The position numbers and the translations under genes were made by a program. This document shows positions 35,448 through 44,350 of a stretch of 64,000 nt of DNA, one piece after another; within the stretch, counting starts at the first letter, position 1; every line of letters begins with the position of its first letter. Source of the DNA: Pseudomonas putida (GTDB lineage Bacteria; Pseudomonadota; Gammaproteobacteria; Pseudomonadales; Pseudomonadaceae); the NCBI RefSeq assembly GCF_028682475.1, contig NZ_JANHLE010000022.1, positions 1-64,000 of the forward strand, written 5' to 3'. The notes beneath the pieces are model-generated. The model did not search any database and was not told the DNA's origin. It saw nothing but the letters and a program-made list of their open reading frames with translations.

Positions 35448-35533
35448 GCTATCTGTACTTTGGCTATTCAGGCCGGCCGGGTTAGGCGATACACTTTGCA
35501 CCCCGACCGGTACGGCGAATACGAGGCTTTTGC

Positions 35534-37000
35534 ATGCAGTATCGCGATTTGCGCGACTTTATCCGTGGCCTGGAACAGCGCGGCGAACTCAAGCGCATCC
35601 AGGTTCCGATCTCTCCAGTCCTGGAAATGACCGAAGTCTGCGACCGCACCCTGCGCGCCAAAGGCCCGGCGCTTCTGTTCGAAAAGCCCACGGGCTTCGA
35701 CATTCCGGTGCTCGGCAACCTGTTTGGCACCCCGGAGCGGGTGGCCATGGGCATGGGCGCCGAGTCGGTCAGCGAGCTGCGCGAAATCGGCAAGCTGCTG
35801 GCCTTCCTCAAGGAGCCTGAGCCGCCCAAGGGCCTCAAGGATGCCTGGTCGAAGCTGCCGATCTTCAAGAAGGTCGTGTCGATGGCGCCGAAAGTGGTCA
35901 AGGATGCGGCTTGCCACGAAGTGGTCATCGAAGGCGACGACGTCGATCTGGGCATGTTGCCGGTGCAGCATTGCTGGCCGGGCGACGTCGCGCCGCTGAT
36001 CACCTGGGGCCTGACCGTGACCCGCGGGCCGAACAAAGAGCGTCAGAACCTGGGGATCTACCGCCAGCAGGTGATCGGCCGCAACAAGGTGATCATGCGC
36101 TGGCTCAGCCACCGCGGCGGCGCCCTGGACTATCGCGAGTGGTGCGAGAAGCACCCGGGCCAGCCGTTTCCGGTCTCCGTGGCCCTCGGCGCGGACCCGG
36201 CGACCATCCTTGGCGCGGTAACCCCGGTGCCCGACACCCTGTCCGAGTACGCCTTCGCCGGCCTGTTGCGCGGCAACCGTACCGAGCTGGTCAAGTGCCG
36301 TGGCAATGACCTGCAGGTGCCGGCCACCGCCGAGATCATCCTCGAGGGTGTGATTCATCCGGGCGAAATGGCCCCGGAAGGCCCGTACGGCGACCACACT
36401 GGCTACTACAACGAAGTCGACAGCTTCCCGGTGTTCACCGTCGAGCGCATCACCCACCGCAAGAATCCGATCTACCACAGCACCTACACCGGCCGTCCGC
36501 CTGATGAGCCGGCGATCCTCGGTGTGGCGCTCAACGAAGTTTTCGTGCCGATCCTGCAGAAGCAGTTCCCGGAAATCACCGACTTCTATCTGCCACCGGA
36601 AGGCTGCTCCTACCGCATGGCGGTGGTGACCATGAAGAAGCAGTATCCGGGGCACGCCAAGCGCGTCATGCTCGGGGTCTGGTCGTTTTTGCGACAGTTC
36701 ATGTACACCAAGTTCGTTATTGTCACCGACGACGACATCAATGCCCGGGACTGGAACGATGTGATCTGGGCGATTACCACGCGCATGGACCCCAAGCGCG
36801 ATACGGTGATGATCGACAACACCCCGATCGACTACCTGGACTTCGCTTCGCCGATTTCCGGCCTGGGCTCGAAGATGGGCCTGGACGCGACGAACAAGTG
36901 GCCGGGAGAAACCAGCCGTGAATGGGGACGGGTCATCGTCAAGGATGAAGCTGTCACCCGGCGGATCGATGAGCTGTGGAACCAGTTGGGAATAGACTAA
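35534..37000 (+). CDS. ubiD: 4-hydroxy-3-polyprenylbenzoate decarboxylase
   Basis: A 488-residue UbiD-family decarboxylase of ubiquinone synthesis, which needs prenylated FMN made by UbiX. Conserved family blocks are present, including MAPEGPYGDHTGYYNE with active-site Glu and Asp, the ITHRKNPIYHSTYTGRPPDEP stretch, and GLDATNKWPGE near the C-terminus. It is followed without a gap by a flavin reductase gene. Confidence 0.97.
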   Translation: MQYRDLRDFIRGLEQRGELKRIQVPISPVLEMTEVCDRTLRAKGPALLFEKPTGFDIPVLGNLFGTPERVAMGMGAESVSELREIGKLLAFLKEPEPPKGLKDAWSKLPIFKKVVSMAPKVVKDAACHEVVIEGDDVDLGMLPVQHCWPGDVAPLITWGLTVTRGPNKERQNLGIYRQQVIGRNKVIMRWLSHRGGALDYREWCEKHPGQPFPVSVALGADPATILGAVTPVPDTLSEYAFAGLLRGNRTELVKCRGNDLQVPATAEIILEGVIHPGEMAPEGPYGDHTGYYNEVDSFPVFTVERITHRKNPIYHSTYTGRPPDEPAILGVALNEVFVPILQKQFPEITDFYLPPEGCSYRMAVVTMKKQYPGHAKRVMLGVWSFLRQFMYTKFVIVTDDDINARDWNDVIWAITTRMDPKRDTVMIDNTPIDYLDFASPISGLGSKMGLDATNKWPGETSREWGRVIVKDEAVTRRIDELWNQLGID

Positions 37001-37969
37001 ATGCAGGTAACCTTGCAGCCGTCCGGGGCGGTGTTGGCGCTCAACCCCGGCGAACGGATTCTGGATGGGGCGCGACGTCTTGGTTACGACTGCCCGCAGA
37101 GCTGCCGCAATGGCAACTGCCACGTCTGCGCGGCGTTGCTGGTGGAAGGACGGGTGCGTCAGGACGGGCAGGAGCGTGACCATGGCGAGCTGTTCACCTG
37201 CATCGCCGAACCGCTGGAGGACTGTGTCTTGTTATGGGATGGTGTGCTCGCGTTAGGCGAGTTGCCAGTACGGACACTGGCCTGTCAGTTGAGCGAGTGC
37301 GTCGAGGTCGGTGGCGACGTCTGGCGGGTGCGCCTGCGCGCGCCAGCGGGCAAGCTGCCGCGTTACCACGCTGGGCAGTACCTGATGATCGAACGCGAAG
37401 CGGGCGACAAGGCGGCCTTCTCCCTGGCCTCGGCACCCCACAGCGGGCGCGACCTTGAGCTGCATGTACTGGCCCGCGAGAACAGTGCGGTGGCATTGAT
37501 CGCCCAGTTGCAACGCAACGGTATGGCGCGACTCGAGATGCCGTTTGGCGATGCGCACCTGGCCGAGCTGCCCGATGGCCCGCTGGTGCTGATTGCCGCA
37601 GGCACCGGCATGGCGCAAATGCACAGCCTGATCGAGCATTGCCGGGCCCAGGGCTTCAAGCACCCGGTTCATCTGTACTGGGGTGTGCGCCTGCCGGAAG
37701 ACTTCTATCAGATCGAGCATTGGGCCGAATGGGAGCAGTTGCCGAACCTGTTCCTGCACAAAGTGGTCAGTGACCTGTGTGGCTGGGAAGGGCGCTGCGG
37801 GATGCTACATGAAGCGGTCTGCGAGGATCTGAACGATCTGGCAGGTGTGCACGTCTATGCCAGCGGTTCGCCCAATATGATCTATGCCACCCTTGATGCA
37901 CTGGTCGAAGCCGGAATGGACGCTCACCAGATGCGCGCTGATGTCTTCGCTTATGCCCCTCGCGGTTGA
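37001..37969 (+). CDS. Ferredoxin-NAD(P)H flavin reductase (CDP-6-deoxyglucoseen reductase-like)
   Basis: A 322-residue three-part protein. An N-terminal plant-type 2Fe-2S ferredoxin domain (1-90) has CPQSCRNGNCHVC plus a fourth Cys in LFTCIAEP. An FAD-binding beta barrel (about 95-190) and an NAD(P)H-binding domain (about 195-320, AAGTGMAQM) follow. The ATG directly follows the ubiD stop codon, so it probably supplies reduced flavin or electrons to the UbiX/UbiD step. That role is inferred from position. Confidence 0.9.
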   Translation: MQVTLQPSGAVLALNPGERILDGARRLGYDCPQSCRNGNCHVCAALLVEGRVRQDGQERDHGELFTCIAEPLEDCVLLWDGVLALGELPVRTLACQLSECVEVGGDVWRVRLRAPAGKLPRYHAGQYLMIEREAGDKAAFSLASAPHSGRDLELHVLARENSAVALIAQLQRNGMARLEMPFGDAHLAELPDGPLVLIAAGTGMAQMHSLIEHCRAQGFKHPVHLYWGVRLPEDFYQIEHWAEWEQLPNLFLHKVVSDLCGWEGRCGMLHEAVCEDLNDLAGVHVYASGSPNMIYATLDALVEAGMDAHQMRADVFAYAPRG

Positions 37970-37981
37970 ATGACGGAATAA

Positions 37982-38008
37982 GGCACGCTGCAATAGCGTG
38001 CCGGTTTA
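37982..38008 (+). terminator. Hairpin after the ubiD operon
   Basis: GGCACGCT-GCAAT-AGCGTGCC, a perfect eight-pair stem, followed by GGTTTAAT. The T-run is short. Confidence 0.6.
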
Positions 38009-38037
38009 ATAACTGCCGTTGTTTGTGCCGGGCATAA

Positions 38038-38053
38038 GGCAATTATTATTGCC
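38038..38053. promoter_or_regulatory. Short AT-rich inverted repeat upstream of the ChaC-like gene
   Basis: GGCAAT-TATT-ATTGCC inside a 275-base AT-rich intergenic stretch that must hold the promoter of the next gene. No regulator is identified. Confidence 0.25.
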
Positions 38054-38244
38054 GGCAGCGTAAATAACTTTCGCTACACTTGGAATAACACCCGGCTGTT
38101 CGCTCAAAGCCTTGCTGCAGGGCGCTTCCGGGGTGAGGTGAGGCTTGTGTTAAATACACCATCTGCCGTACGGTAAGTACACGGATGACGTATTCGTTTA
38201 CAGTGACTCACTTCAGTAGTTCACGAGGAATTCTGGCGGCAGCT

Positions 38245-38916
38245 ATGTCGGCGATTGAAACTTCATCTTTGCCTGTGGCTTATCCTCCGTTGCTCGATTT
38301 CGGACAACAACTGTCTCGCGAGCAACTTCAACATTCGGTTCAACACACCATGTCACGCCACCAGGGTGGCCCGGTCTGGCTGTTTGCCTACGGCTCGCTG
38401 ATCTGGCGTCCGGAGTGCAACGCCGCCGAGCGTCGGCGTGCCAGGGTGCATGGCTACCATCGCGGGCTGTACCTGTGGTCGCATGAGCACCGGGGGACGC
38501 CGGAGTGCCCTGGGCTGGTCTTCGGCCTTGACCGTGGCGGCTCGTGCAGCGGCTTTGCCTACCGCCTGCCAGACGAATGCCTGGAAGACTCGCTGCTGGC
38601 CCTGTGGCAACGCGAAATGCCTTATCCGGCTTACCGGCCGCACTGGCTGGCCTGCCGCCTGGACGATGGCAGCAAGGTGCAGGCCTTGGGTTTTGTGCTG
38701 GAGCGGCATTTGCCGTGTTATGCCGGCAATTTGCCCGACGATCTGCTCAGTCAGATTTTCGCCAACGCCAAGGGGCGTTATGGCAGTACCCGTGACTACG
38801 TCGAGCAGACCCTCCATGCCCTGCGTAGCCACGCCATGCCGGACCGTAATCTGGAGGCCAGGTTCCGGGCGGCACTGCATTCGGTGGGAGCGGGCTTGAC
38901 CCGCGATGTGATGTGA
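38245..38916 (+). CDS. ChaC-like gamma-glutamylcyclotransferase
   Basis: A 223-residue ChaC/GGCT-family protein that degrades glutathione to 5-oxoproline and Cys-Gly. The substrate loop is VWLFAYGSLIW (about 42-52); the catalytic Glu region follows (WQREM, then PYPAY). The start is uncertain: ATG 38245 fits E. coli ChaC, while ATG 38185 would add 20 residues; neither has a strong ribosome site. The last 11 codons lie in a REP element, so the C-terminus is REP-encoded. Confidence 0.85.
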   Translation: MSAIETSSLPVAYPPLLDFGQQLSREQLQHSVQHTMSRHQGGPVWLFAYGSLIWRPECNAAERRRARVHGYHRGLYLWSHEHRGTPECPGLVFGLDRGGSCSGFAYRLPDECLEDSLLALWQREMPYPAYRPHWLACRLDDGSKVQALGFVLERHLPCYAGNLPDDLLSQIFANAKGRYGSTRDYVEQTLHALRSHAMPDRNLEARFRAALHSVGAGLTRDVM

Positions 38917-38957
38917 CTGGCAGTGCGCCATCGCGGGGCAAGCTCGCTCCCACCGGC
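38882..38957. repeat. REP palindrome pair (type 1) overlapping a gene end
   Basis: GTGGGAGCGGGCTTGACCCG and its complement near 38930, one arm inside the ChaC-like coding sequence and the other reaching the end of the next gene. The left arm has a one-base change from the consensus. Confidence 0.87.
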
Positions 38958-39935
38958 TCAGCGAAGAGTCACCACCAGCTTGCCCAGCGCTTTACGCTGA
39001 CCGAGCAGGTCGATGGCCGCGCCGGCCTCGGCCAGCGGGAAGGTTTGCGACACCAGTGGCTTGAGCTTGCCCTCGGCGTACCAGGCAAACAGCTGCTTGA
39101 AGTTCGCCGCGTTGTCCGCGGGTTGGCGTTGAGCGAAGGCGCCCCAGAACACGCCAAGCACTGCCGCGCCCTTGAGCAGCGCCAGGTTCACCGGTAGCTG
39201 CGGGATGCGTCCGCTGGCAAAGCCCACCACCAGCAGCCGGCCGTTCCAGGCAATGCCGCGCACTGCCTGGTCGAACAGGTCGCCGCCGACCGGGTCGTAG
39301 ATCACATCGACGCCGTTGCCAGCGGTCAGGCGTTTGATCTCGTCCTTGAGGCTGTGCTCGCTGTAGTTGATCAGCTCATCAGCACCGGCGGCCTTGGCCA
39401 CGGCGAGCTTCTCGGCGCTGCTGGCTGCGGCGATGACCCGCGCGCCCATGGCTTTGCCGATTTCCACCGCTGCCAGCCCGACCCCGCCCGAGGCGCCGAG
39501 CACCAGCAGGGTCTCGCCGGCCTTGAGCTGACCGCGTTGCTGCAGGGCATGCATCGAGGTGCCGTAGGTCATGCCAAAGGCGGCGGCGTGGGTGAAGTCC
39601 ATCTGCTCAGGGATCGGCAGCACGTTATAGCCCGGCACGGCCACCTGCTCGGCAAAGCTGCCCCAGCCGGTCAGGGCCATGACCCGGTCGCCGACCTTGA
39701 GATCCGTGACTTTTTCGCCCACCGCGCTGATCACCCCTGCTGCTTCACCGCCGGGAGAGAAGGGCAGCGGCGGCTGGAACTGATACTTGCCTTCGATGAT
39801 CAGGGTGTCGGGAAAGTTGACCCCGGCCGCATGCACGTCGAGGAGAATTTCGTTCTTCTTCGGTATCGGGCTTGCGACCTCTTCCAGGACCAGACCCTGA
39901 GCCGGGCCCAGGGTTTTGCACAACACTGCTTTCAT
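38958..39935 (-). CDS. NADPH:quinone oxidoreductase, zinc-free MDR family
   Basis: A 325-residue medium-chain reductase of the quinone-oxidoreductase type. The GroES-like half (1-120) contains AAGVNFPDTLIIEGKYQ; the Rossmann half carries the nucleotide motif GASGGVGLAAVEIGK (about 146-160). The catalytic zinc ligands of alcohol dehydrogenases are missing, as is usual for this subgroup. AAAGGAA precedes the ATG. The substrate is probably a quinone or enone. Confidence 0.93.
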   Translation of the reverse strand: MKAVLCKTLGPAQGLVLEEVASPIPKKNEILLDVHAAGVNFPDTLIIEGKYQFQPPLPFSPGGEAAGVISAVGEKVTDLKVGDRVMALTGWGSFAEQVAVPGYNVLPIPEQMDFTHAAAFGMTYGTSMHALQQRGQLKAGETLLVLGASGGVGLAAVEIGKAMGARVIAAASSAEKLAVAKAAGADELINYSEHSLKDEIKRLTAGNGVDVIYDPVGGDLFDQAVRGIAWNGRLLVVGFASGRIPQLPVNLALLKGAAVLGVFWGAFAQRQPADNAANFKQLFAWYAEGKLKPLVSQTFPLAEAGAAIDLLGQRKALGKLVVTLR

Positions 39936-40091
39936 CGGGACTATTCCTTTGCGCGTAGTGGCCGATAAGTGTAGGTGGGTCAGGTGTCGGGTCAACGAGC
40001 ATGGCCCGTCCTGATAGGCCGGCATAAGCCCGGGCTTGGGTTTGACCGGTGCGCTGGGTATGCTGGCGCCAACTGTTTGAGGAGCGAATTC

Positions 40092-40496
40092 GTGAAAGCG
40101 TGGATCTTGATGGTACTGGCGCTGATGCTGCCGATGGCGGCCATGGCCGAAGAAGCCAAGGAAGGGGAACCGAAGGTCTCCTACATCTCCCTGAGCCCAC
40201 CGTTTGTGGGCAACTACGCCCTGGATGGCGGCCCGAAGCTGCGTGTGTACAAAGCCGACGTCGCCCTGCGGGTCAACAGCGATGCTGCCGCGACGGCGGT
40301 GAAGCATCATGAGCCATTGATCCGCAATCAACTGGTGGCGCTCTTCACTCAGCAGAACCTGGAAAGCATGAGCAATGTCGAGGCCAAGGAAAAGCTGCGT
40401 CAGGAAGCCCTGAAGCAGGTCCAGCAGGTGTTGGAGAACGAAGAAGGCAAACCGCTGGTGGATGACCTGCTGTTCAACAACCTGATCGTGCAGTAA
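40092..40496 (+). CDS. FliL-like exported protein
   Basis: A 134-residue protein annotated by similarity to flagellar FliL. A hydrophobic N-terminus (3-20) ends in AMA-EE, more like a cleavable signal than the membrane anchor of true FliL. The rest resembles the FliL periplasmic domain (YISLSPPFVGNY, VYKADVALRV, then a C-terminal LLFNNLIVQ). It lies far from any flagellar gene. Start is GTG with GAGGAG upstream. It converges on the yhhJ-like gene with 12 bases between. Confidence 0.85.
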   Translation: MKAWILMVLALMLPMAAMAEEAKEGEPKVSYISLSPPFVGNYALDGGPKLRVYKADVALRVNSDAAATAVKHHEPLIRNQLVALFTQQNLESMSNVEAKEKLRQEALKQVQQVLENEEGKPLVDDLLFNNLIVQ

Positions 40497-40508
40497 CCCA
40501 CCCGGCCC

Positions 40509-41627
40509 TCAGGACGTCAGGCTGCGGCGAAAGCGTCCCAGGGCCACGGCGAAAAATGCCAGGCCGATGGCGGCCAGGGCCAGCAGGTCGGGCCACACCA
40601 CCGCCAGCCCGGCGTCACGGAACAGGATCGCGGCGCTGAGGCTGACGAAGTGGGTCGAGGGCGAAAGCTGCATGACCCACTGCAGCCACTGCGGCATGCT
40701 GTCCAGCGGCGTACTGCCGCCGGACAGCAAGAGCATGGGGATGATCACCGGAATCGCCAGCAAGCCGAATTGCGGGGTCGAGCGCGCCAGGGTGGCGAGG
40801 AAGATCCCCAGCGCGGTACTGGCAAAAAGATACAGCGCGGTCACTGCCAGGAACAGGCCCAGCGAACCTGCCAGCGGCACGCCCAATGCCCCTTTGACCA
40901 CCACTTCCAGCGACACCCAGGTGCACAGCACCACCACCAGGGCATTGCTGCCGATCTTCGCCAGCATGATTTCCAGCGCCGTCAGCGGCAGCACCAGCAG
41001 GTGATCTAGGGTGCCGTGTTCGCGTTCGCGCAGCAGTGCGGTGCCCGTGAGGACAATCGCCAGGATGGTGATGTTGTTGACGATCTGGATCACCGCCAGA
41101 AACCAGCCGCCTTCCAGGTTCGGGTTGAACAGCGCCCTGGGGCTGATCAGCGCCGGGCTGCTGCTGGCCGCCGAACCCTGGTTGGCGTAGTCCAGCAATT
41201 CGCGTTCGAAGATCCGCCCGATGTAGCCAGCGCCCATGAACGCCTGGCTCATGGCTGTGGCATCGACATTGACCTGCAGCTCTGGCGAGCGCCCGGCGAG
41301 CAGGTCTGTCTGGAAGTTGACCGGTACGTTGATGACGAAGGTGTACAGGCCACTGTCCATGGCCTGGTCGAGCTGGTCGTAGGCCAGCGGCACAGCGGTC
41401 TGGAATTCGGGTGGCTGCAGGGCCTCGGCGAGCTTGCGCGACAGCAGGCTGTGGTCTTCGTCGATCACCGCCACGCTGGCGTTGTGCACGCCGATGATCG
41501 ATCCCGCTGCCGGCATGTAGATCGCCACGCTGAAGGCATACAGCAGGAACAGCAGCAGTACGCTGTCGTGGCGCAGGCTGGTCAGCTCTTTGAGGCCCAG
41601 GCGCAGGGTGTGTGCCAGACGATGCAT
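40509..41627 (-). CDS. yhhJ: ABC transporter permease, YhhJ-like
   Basis: A 372-residue ABC-2 type permease. One N-terminal helix (about 25-45), a large periplasmic loop (about 50-175) and five or six C-terminal helices fit the family. It is the third gene of a yhiI-rbbA-yhhJ operon: its ATG overlaps the rbbA stop by one base. With the permease half of RbbA it probably forms an exporter together with the HlyD-like adaptor. Confidence 0.9.
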   Translation of the reverse strand: MHRLAHTLRLGLKELTSLRHDSVLLLFLLYAFSVAIYMPAAGSIIGVHNASVAVIDEDHSLLSRKLAEALQPPEFQTAVPLAYDQLDQAMDSGLYTFVINVPVNFQTDLLAGRSPELQVNVDATAMSQAFMGAGYIGRIFERELLDYANQGSAASSSPALISPRALFNPNLEGGWFLAVIQIVNNITILAIVLTGTALLREREHGTLDHLLVLPLTALEIMLAKIGSNALVVVLCTWVSLEVVVKGALGVPLAGSLGLFLAVTALYLFASTALGIFLATLARSTPQFGLLAIPVIIPMLLLSGGSTPLDSMPQWLQWVMQLSPSTHFVSLSAAILFRDAGLAVVWPDLLALAAIGLAFFAVALGRFRRSLTS

Positions 41628-44350
41628 CAGACCTCCTGCTTTTTCAGCATGGCCAGGCTCAGGCCGGTGAAGCCGAGGAAGAAGCCCAGCAACGCCAGGC
41701 ACTGTGGCCACAGCTCACGCAGGCTCAGGGCCTTGGTGAACGTGCCGACGGCGATATCGAGAAAGTAGCCGGCCGGGAACAGCTGGCCCATCAGCGCCGC
41801 CGAGCCATCGAGCGAGGAGCGCGGCACGATCAACCCGGAGAACTGGATGGTCGGCAGGCTGGTGATGATCATGGTGCCGAGGATCGCGGCGATCTGGGTG
41901 CGGGTGAAAGCCGAGATCAGCAGGCCCAGGCTGGTGGTTGCCAACAGGTACAACAGACCGCCACAAGCGAGCGCCAGGGCGCTGCCTTTGAAGGGTACGC
42001 CGAACAGCCAGCGGTTCATTGCCACCAGCAGCGCCAGGTTGATCAGACTGATTGCCAGGTACGGCGCCTGTTTGCCGAGGAGGAATTCCAGGCGGGTCAG
42101 CGGTGTGGCATAGAAGTTGGTGATCGAACCCAGCTCTTTCTCGCGGACAATCCCGAGTGCCGTGAGCATGGCCGGAATGAAAGCCAGGATCAGCGCCATC
42201 ACCCCGGGGCCGATGGCATTTACGCTGACCACGTCCTGGTTGTAGCGAAAGCGGGTTTCCAGGCGCACCGGGGATTGTCCGGGGTGCGCCCTGCTGCTCA
42301 GGGCCGCCAGTTGTTCGAGGTTGGCCTGATGCACGGCTTCGACGTAGTTGCGGCTGGTCTCGGCGCGAAACGGCATGCCACCGTCGAGCCAGGCCGCCAC
42401 CACCGGCTGGCGTCCGGCATGCAGGTCGCGACCGAATCCGGGTGGGATCTCCAGGGCCAGTTTGATTTCCGAGCGCTGCAGGCGTTGGTGCAACTGTTTC
42501 GAGTCGCGAATCGGTGCTTGCTCGGCGAAGTAGCGCGAGCCGCGGAAGGCTTCGAGGTAGGCGCGGCTTTGCGGGCTCTGGTCCTGGTCGTACACGGCGA
42601 ACGCCAGGTTCTCCACGTCCAGCGAGATGCCGTAGCCGAAAATCACCATCATGAACAAGGCACCGAGCAGGGCGAATGCCAGGCGTACCTTGTCGCGCAG
42701 CAGTTCTTTGCCTTCGCGGGTGGCCACGGCGAACAGGCGTCTAATGCTGAAACCTTGTGACATGACTATTGGCGTTGCCGAGGCAGGTGCATCCAGCTGG
42801 GCTGTCGCCACAGGCGTTTCGCTCGGTTCCTGGGCCTGTTCCAGGCAGGTGACGAAAGCGTCCTCCAGGGTCTCACCGGCGAATTGTTGTTGCAGCGCAG
42901 CCGGGGTGTCGCAGGCCAGTACCTTGCCGGCGTGCATCAGGGAAATGCGGTCGCAGCGCAGCGCTTCGTTCATGAAGTGGGTGGACAGGAAGATGGTCAC
43001 CCCCTGATCGCGCGACAGCTCGATCAGCAAGCGCCAGAAATCATCGCGGGCAGCCGGGTCGACCCCGGAGGTGGGCTCGTCGAGGATCAGTACTTCCGGG
43101 CGATGCAGTACGGCGACCGCCAACGACAGGCGCTGGCGCAGGCCCAAGGGCAGGGCGCCGGATTGCTGGTCGGCGATAGCGCCGAGGTCGAAGCGCTCGA
43201 TCAGCTCGACGATGCGCGGCGCGCTTTCGGCTTTCGGCAGGTCGAACAGCCGCGCGTGCAGGTCGAGGTTCTGCCGCACACTGAGCTCGCCATACAGCGA
43301 GAAGCTCTGGGACATGAAACCGACCCGCTTGCGCGTGGCCAGGTCCTTGGCGTCCACCGGACGGCCCAACAGCATGGCGCTGCCTTCACTGGCCGGCATC
43401 AGGCCGGTAAGCACCTTCATGGTGGTGGTCTTGCCGCAGCCGTTGGAGCCGAGAAAGCCGAAAATCTCGCCACGACCGATGGCAAAACTGACCTTGTTCA
43501 CCGCAGTGAAATCACCGAAGCGCAGGGTCAGCTCATGGGCTTCGATGGCAATCTTCGTGTCGCCGTCAGGGCGCGGTGGAATCTGCAGCGGTTGCGCGTC
43601 ATGTGCGCTGTCGCCTTGATAGTGGGTGAAGGCATCATCCAGCTTGCCGCTGGCGGTAGCACCGGCCAGTTCGTGGCTGAGCCCCGCGGCAATCAATCGG
43701 CCGCGATCGAGCATCAGGCAATGTTCGAACTGCTCGGCCTCTTCCATGTAGGCGGTGGCCACCAGCAGGGTCAGTTGCGGCCGCTCCTGGCGCACCTGTT
43801 CGACCAGCTCCCAGAAGCGCCGGCGTGACAGCGGATCGACGCCGGTGGTCGGCTCATCGAGGATCAACAGGTCCGGCTCGTGGATCAACGCGCAGCACAA
43901 CCCGAGCTTTTGCTTCATGCCGCCGGACAGCTTGCCCGCCGGCCGTTCGGCAAAACGGGCGAGGTCGGTGGCCAGCAGCAAGTTATGCATACGCTGCTCG
44001 CACTCGGCGGCACTGAGGCCGAACAGGGTGGCGAAGAAGCGGATGTTTTCGCGGATCGACAGTTCCGGGTAGAGGTTGTTGCCCAGACCCTGCGGCATGA
44101 AAGCGATGCGCGGGTACAGGCTGTTGCGATGACGGCGCTTGCGGATCGAGCCGCCGAGTACCGACAGCTCACCGCTTTGCAGTTTTTTCACCCCGGCAAT
44201 CAGCCCGAGCAGGCTGGACTTGCCGGCACCGTCCGGGCCGATCAGGCCGCAGCGGGTGCCGGCTGGCAGGTTGAAGGTGATGTCCTGCAGGGCGTCCAGC
44301 TTGCCGTAGCGGTGGCTGATGCCCTCGGCTTGCAGCGCCAGTGCGTTCAT
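41627..44350 (-). CDS. rbbA: RbbA-type ABC protein: two ATPase domains fused to a permease
   Basis: A 907-residue protein close to E. coli RbbA (911). The first ATPase domain (about 5-230) has GPDGAGKSS and LSGGMKQKL. The second (about 265-490) has GSNGCGKTT, but its signature reads LPLGLRQRL instead of LSGGQ, so it may be catalytically weak. An ABC-2 permease half follows (about 540-905). E. coli RbbA binds ribosomes, yet the permease and operon suggest export. Confidence 0.92.
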   Translation of the reverse strand: MNALALQAEGISHRYGKLDALQDITFNLPAGTRCGLIGPDGAGKSSLLGLIAGVKKLQSGELSVLGGSIRKRRHRNSLYPRIAFMPQGLGNNLYPELSIRENIRFFATLFGLSAAECEQRMHNLLLATDLARFAERPAGKLSGGMKQKLGLCCALIHEPDLLILDEPTTGVDPLSRRRFWELVEQVRQERPQLTLLVATAYMEEAEQFEHCLMLDRGRLIAAGLSHELAGATASGKLDDAFTHYQGDSAHDAQPLQIPPRPDGDTKIAIEAHELTLRFGDFTAVNKVSFAIGRGEIFGFLGSNGCGKTTTMKVLTGLMPASEGSAMLLGRPVDAKDLATRKRVGFMSQSFSLYGELSVRQNLDLHARLFDLPKAESAPRIVELIERFDLGAIADQQSGALPLGLRQRLSLAVAVLHRPEVLILDEPTSGVDPAARDDFWRLLIELSRDQGVTIFLSTHFMNEALRCDRISLMHAGKVLACDTPAALQQQFAGETLEDAFVTCLEQAQEPSETPVATAQLDAPASATPIVMSQGFSIRRLFAVATREGKELLRDKVRLAFALLGALFMMVIFGYGISLDVENLAFAVYDQDQSPQSRAYLEAFRGSRYFAEQAPIRDSKQLHQRLQRSEIKLALEIPPGFGRDLHAGRQPVVAAWLDGGMPFRAETSRNYVEAVHQANLEQLAALSSRAHPGQSPVRLETRFRYNQDVVSVNAIGPGVMALILAFIPAMLTALGIVREKELGSITNFYATPLTRLEFLLGKQAPYLAISLINLALLVAMNRWLFGVPFKGSALALACGGLLYLLATTSLGLLISAFTRTQIAAILGTMIITSLPTIQFSGLIVPRSSLDGSAALMGQLFPAGYFLDIAVGTFTKALSLRELWPQCLALLGFFLGFTGLSLAMLKKQEV

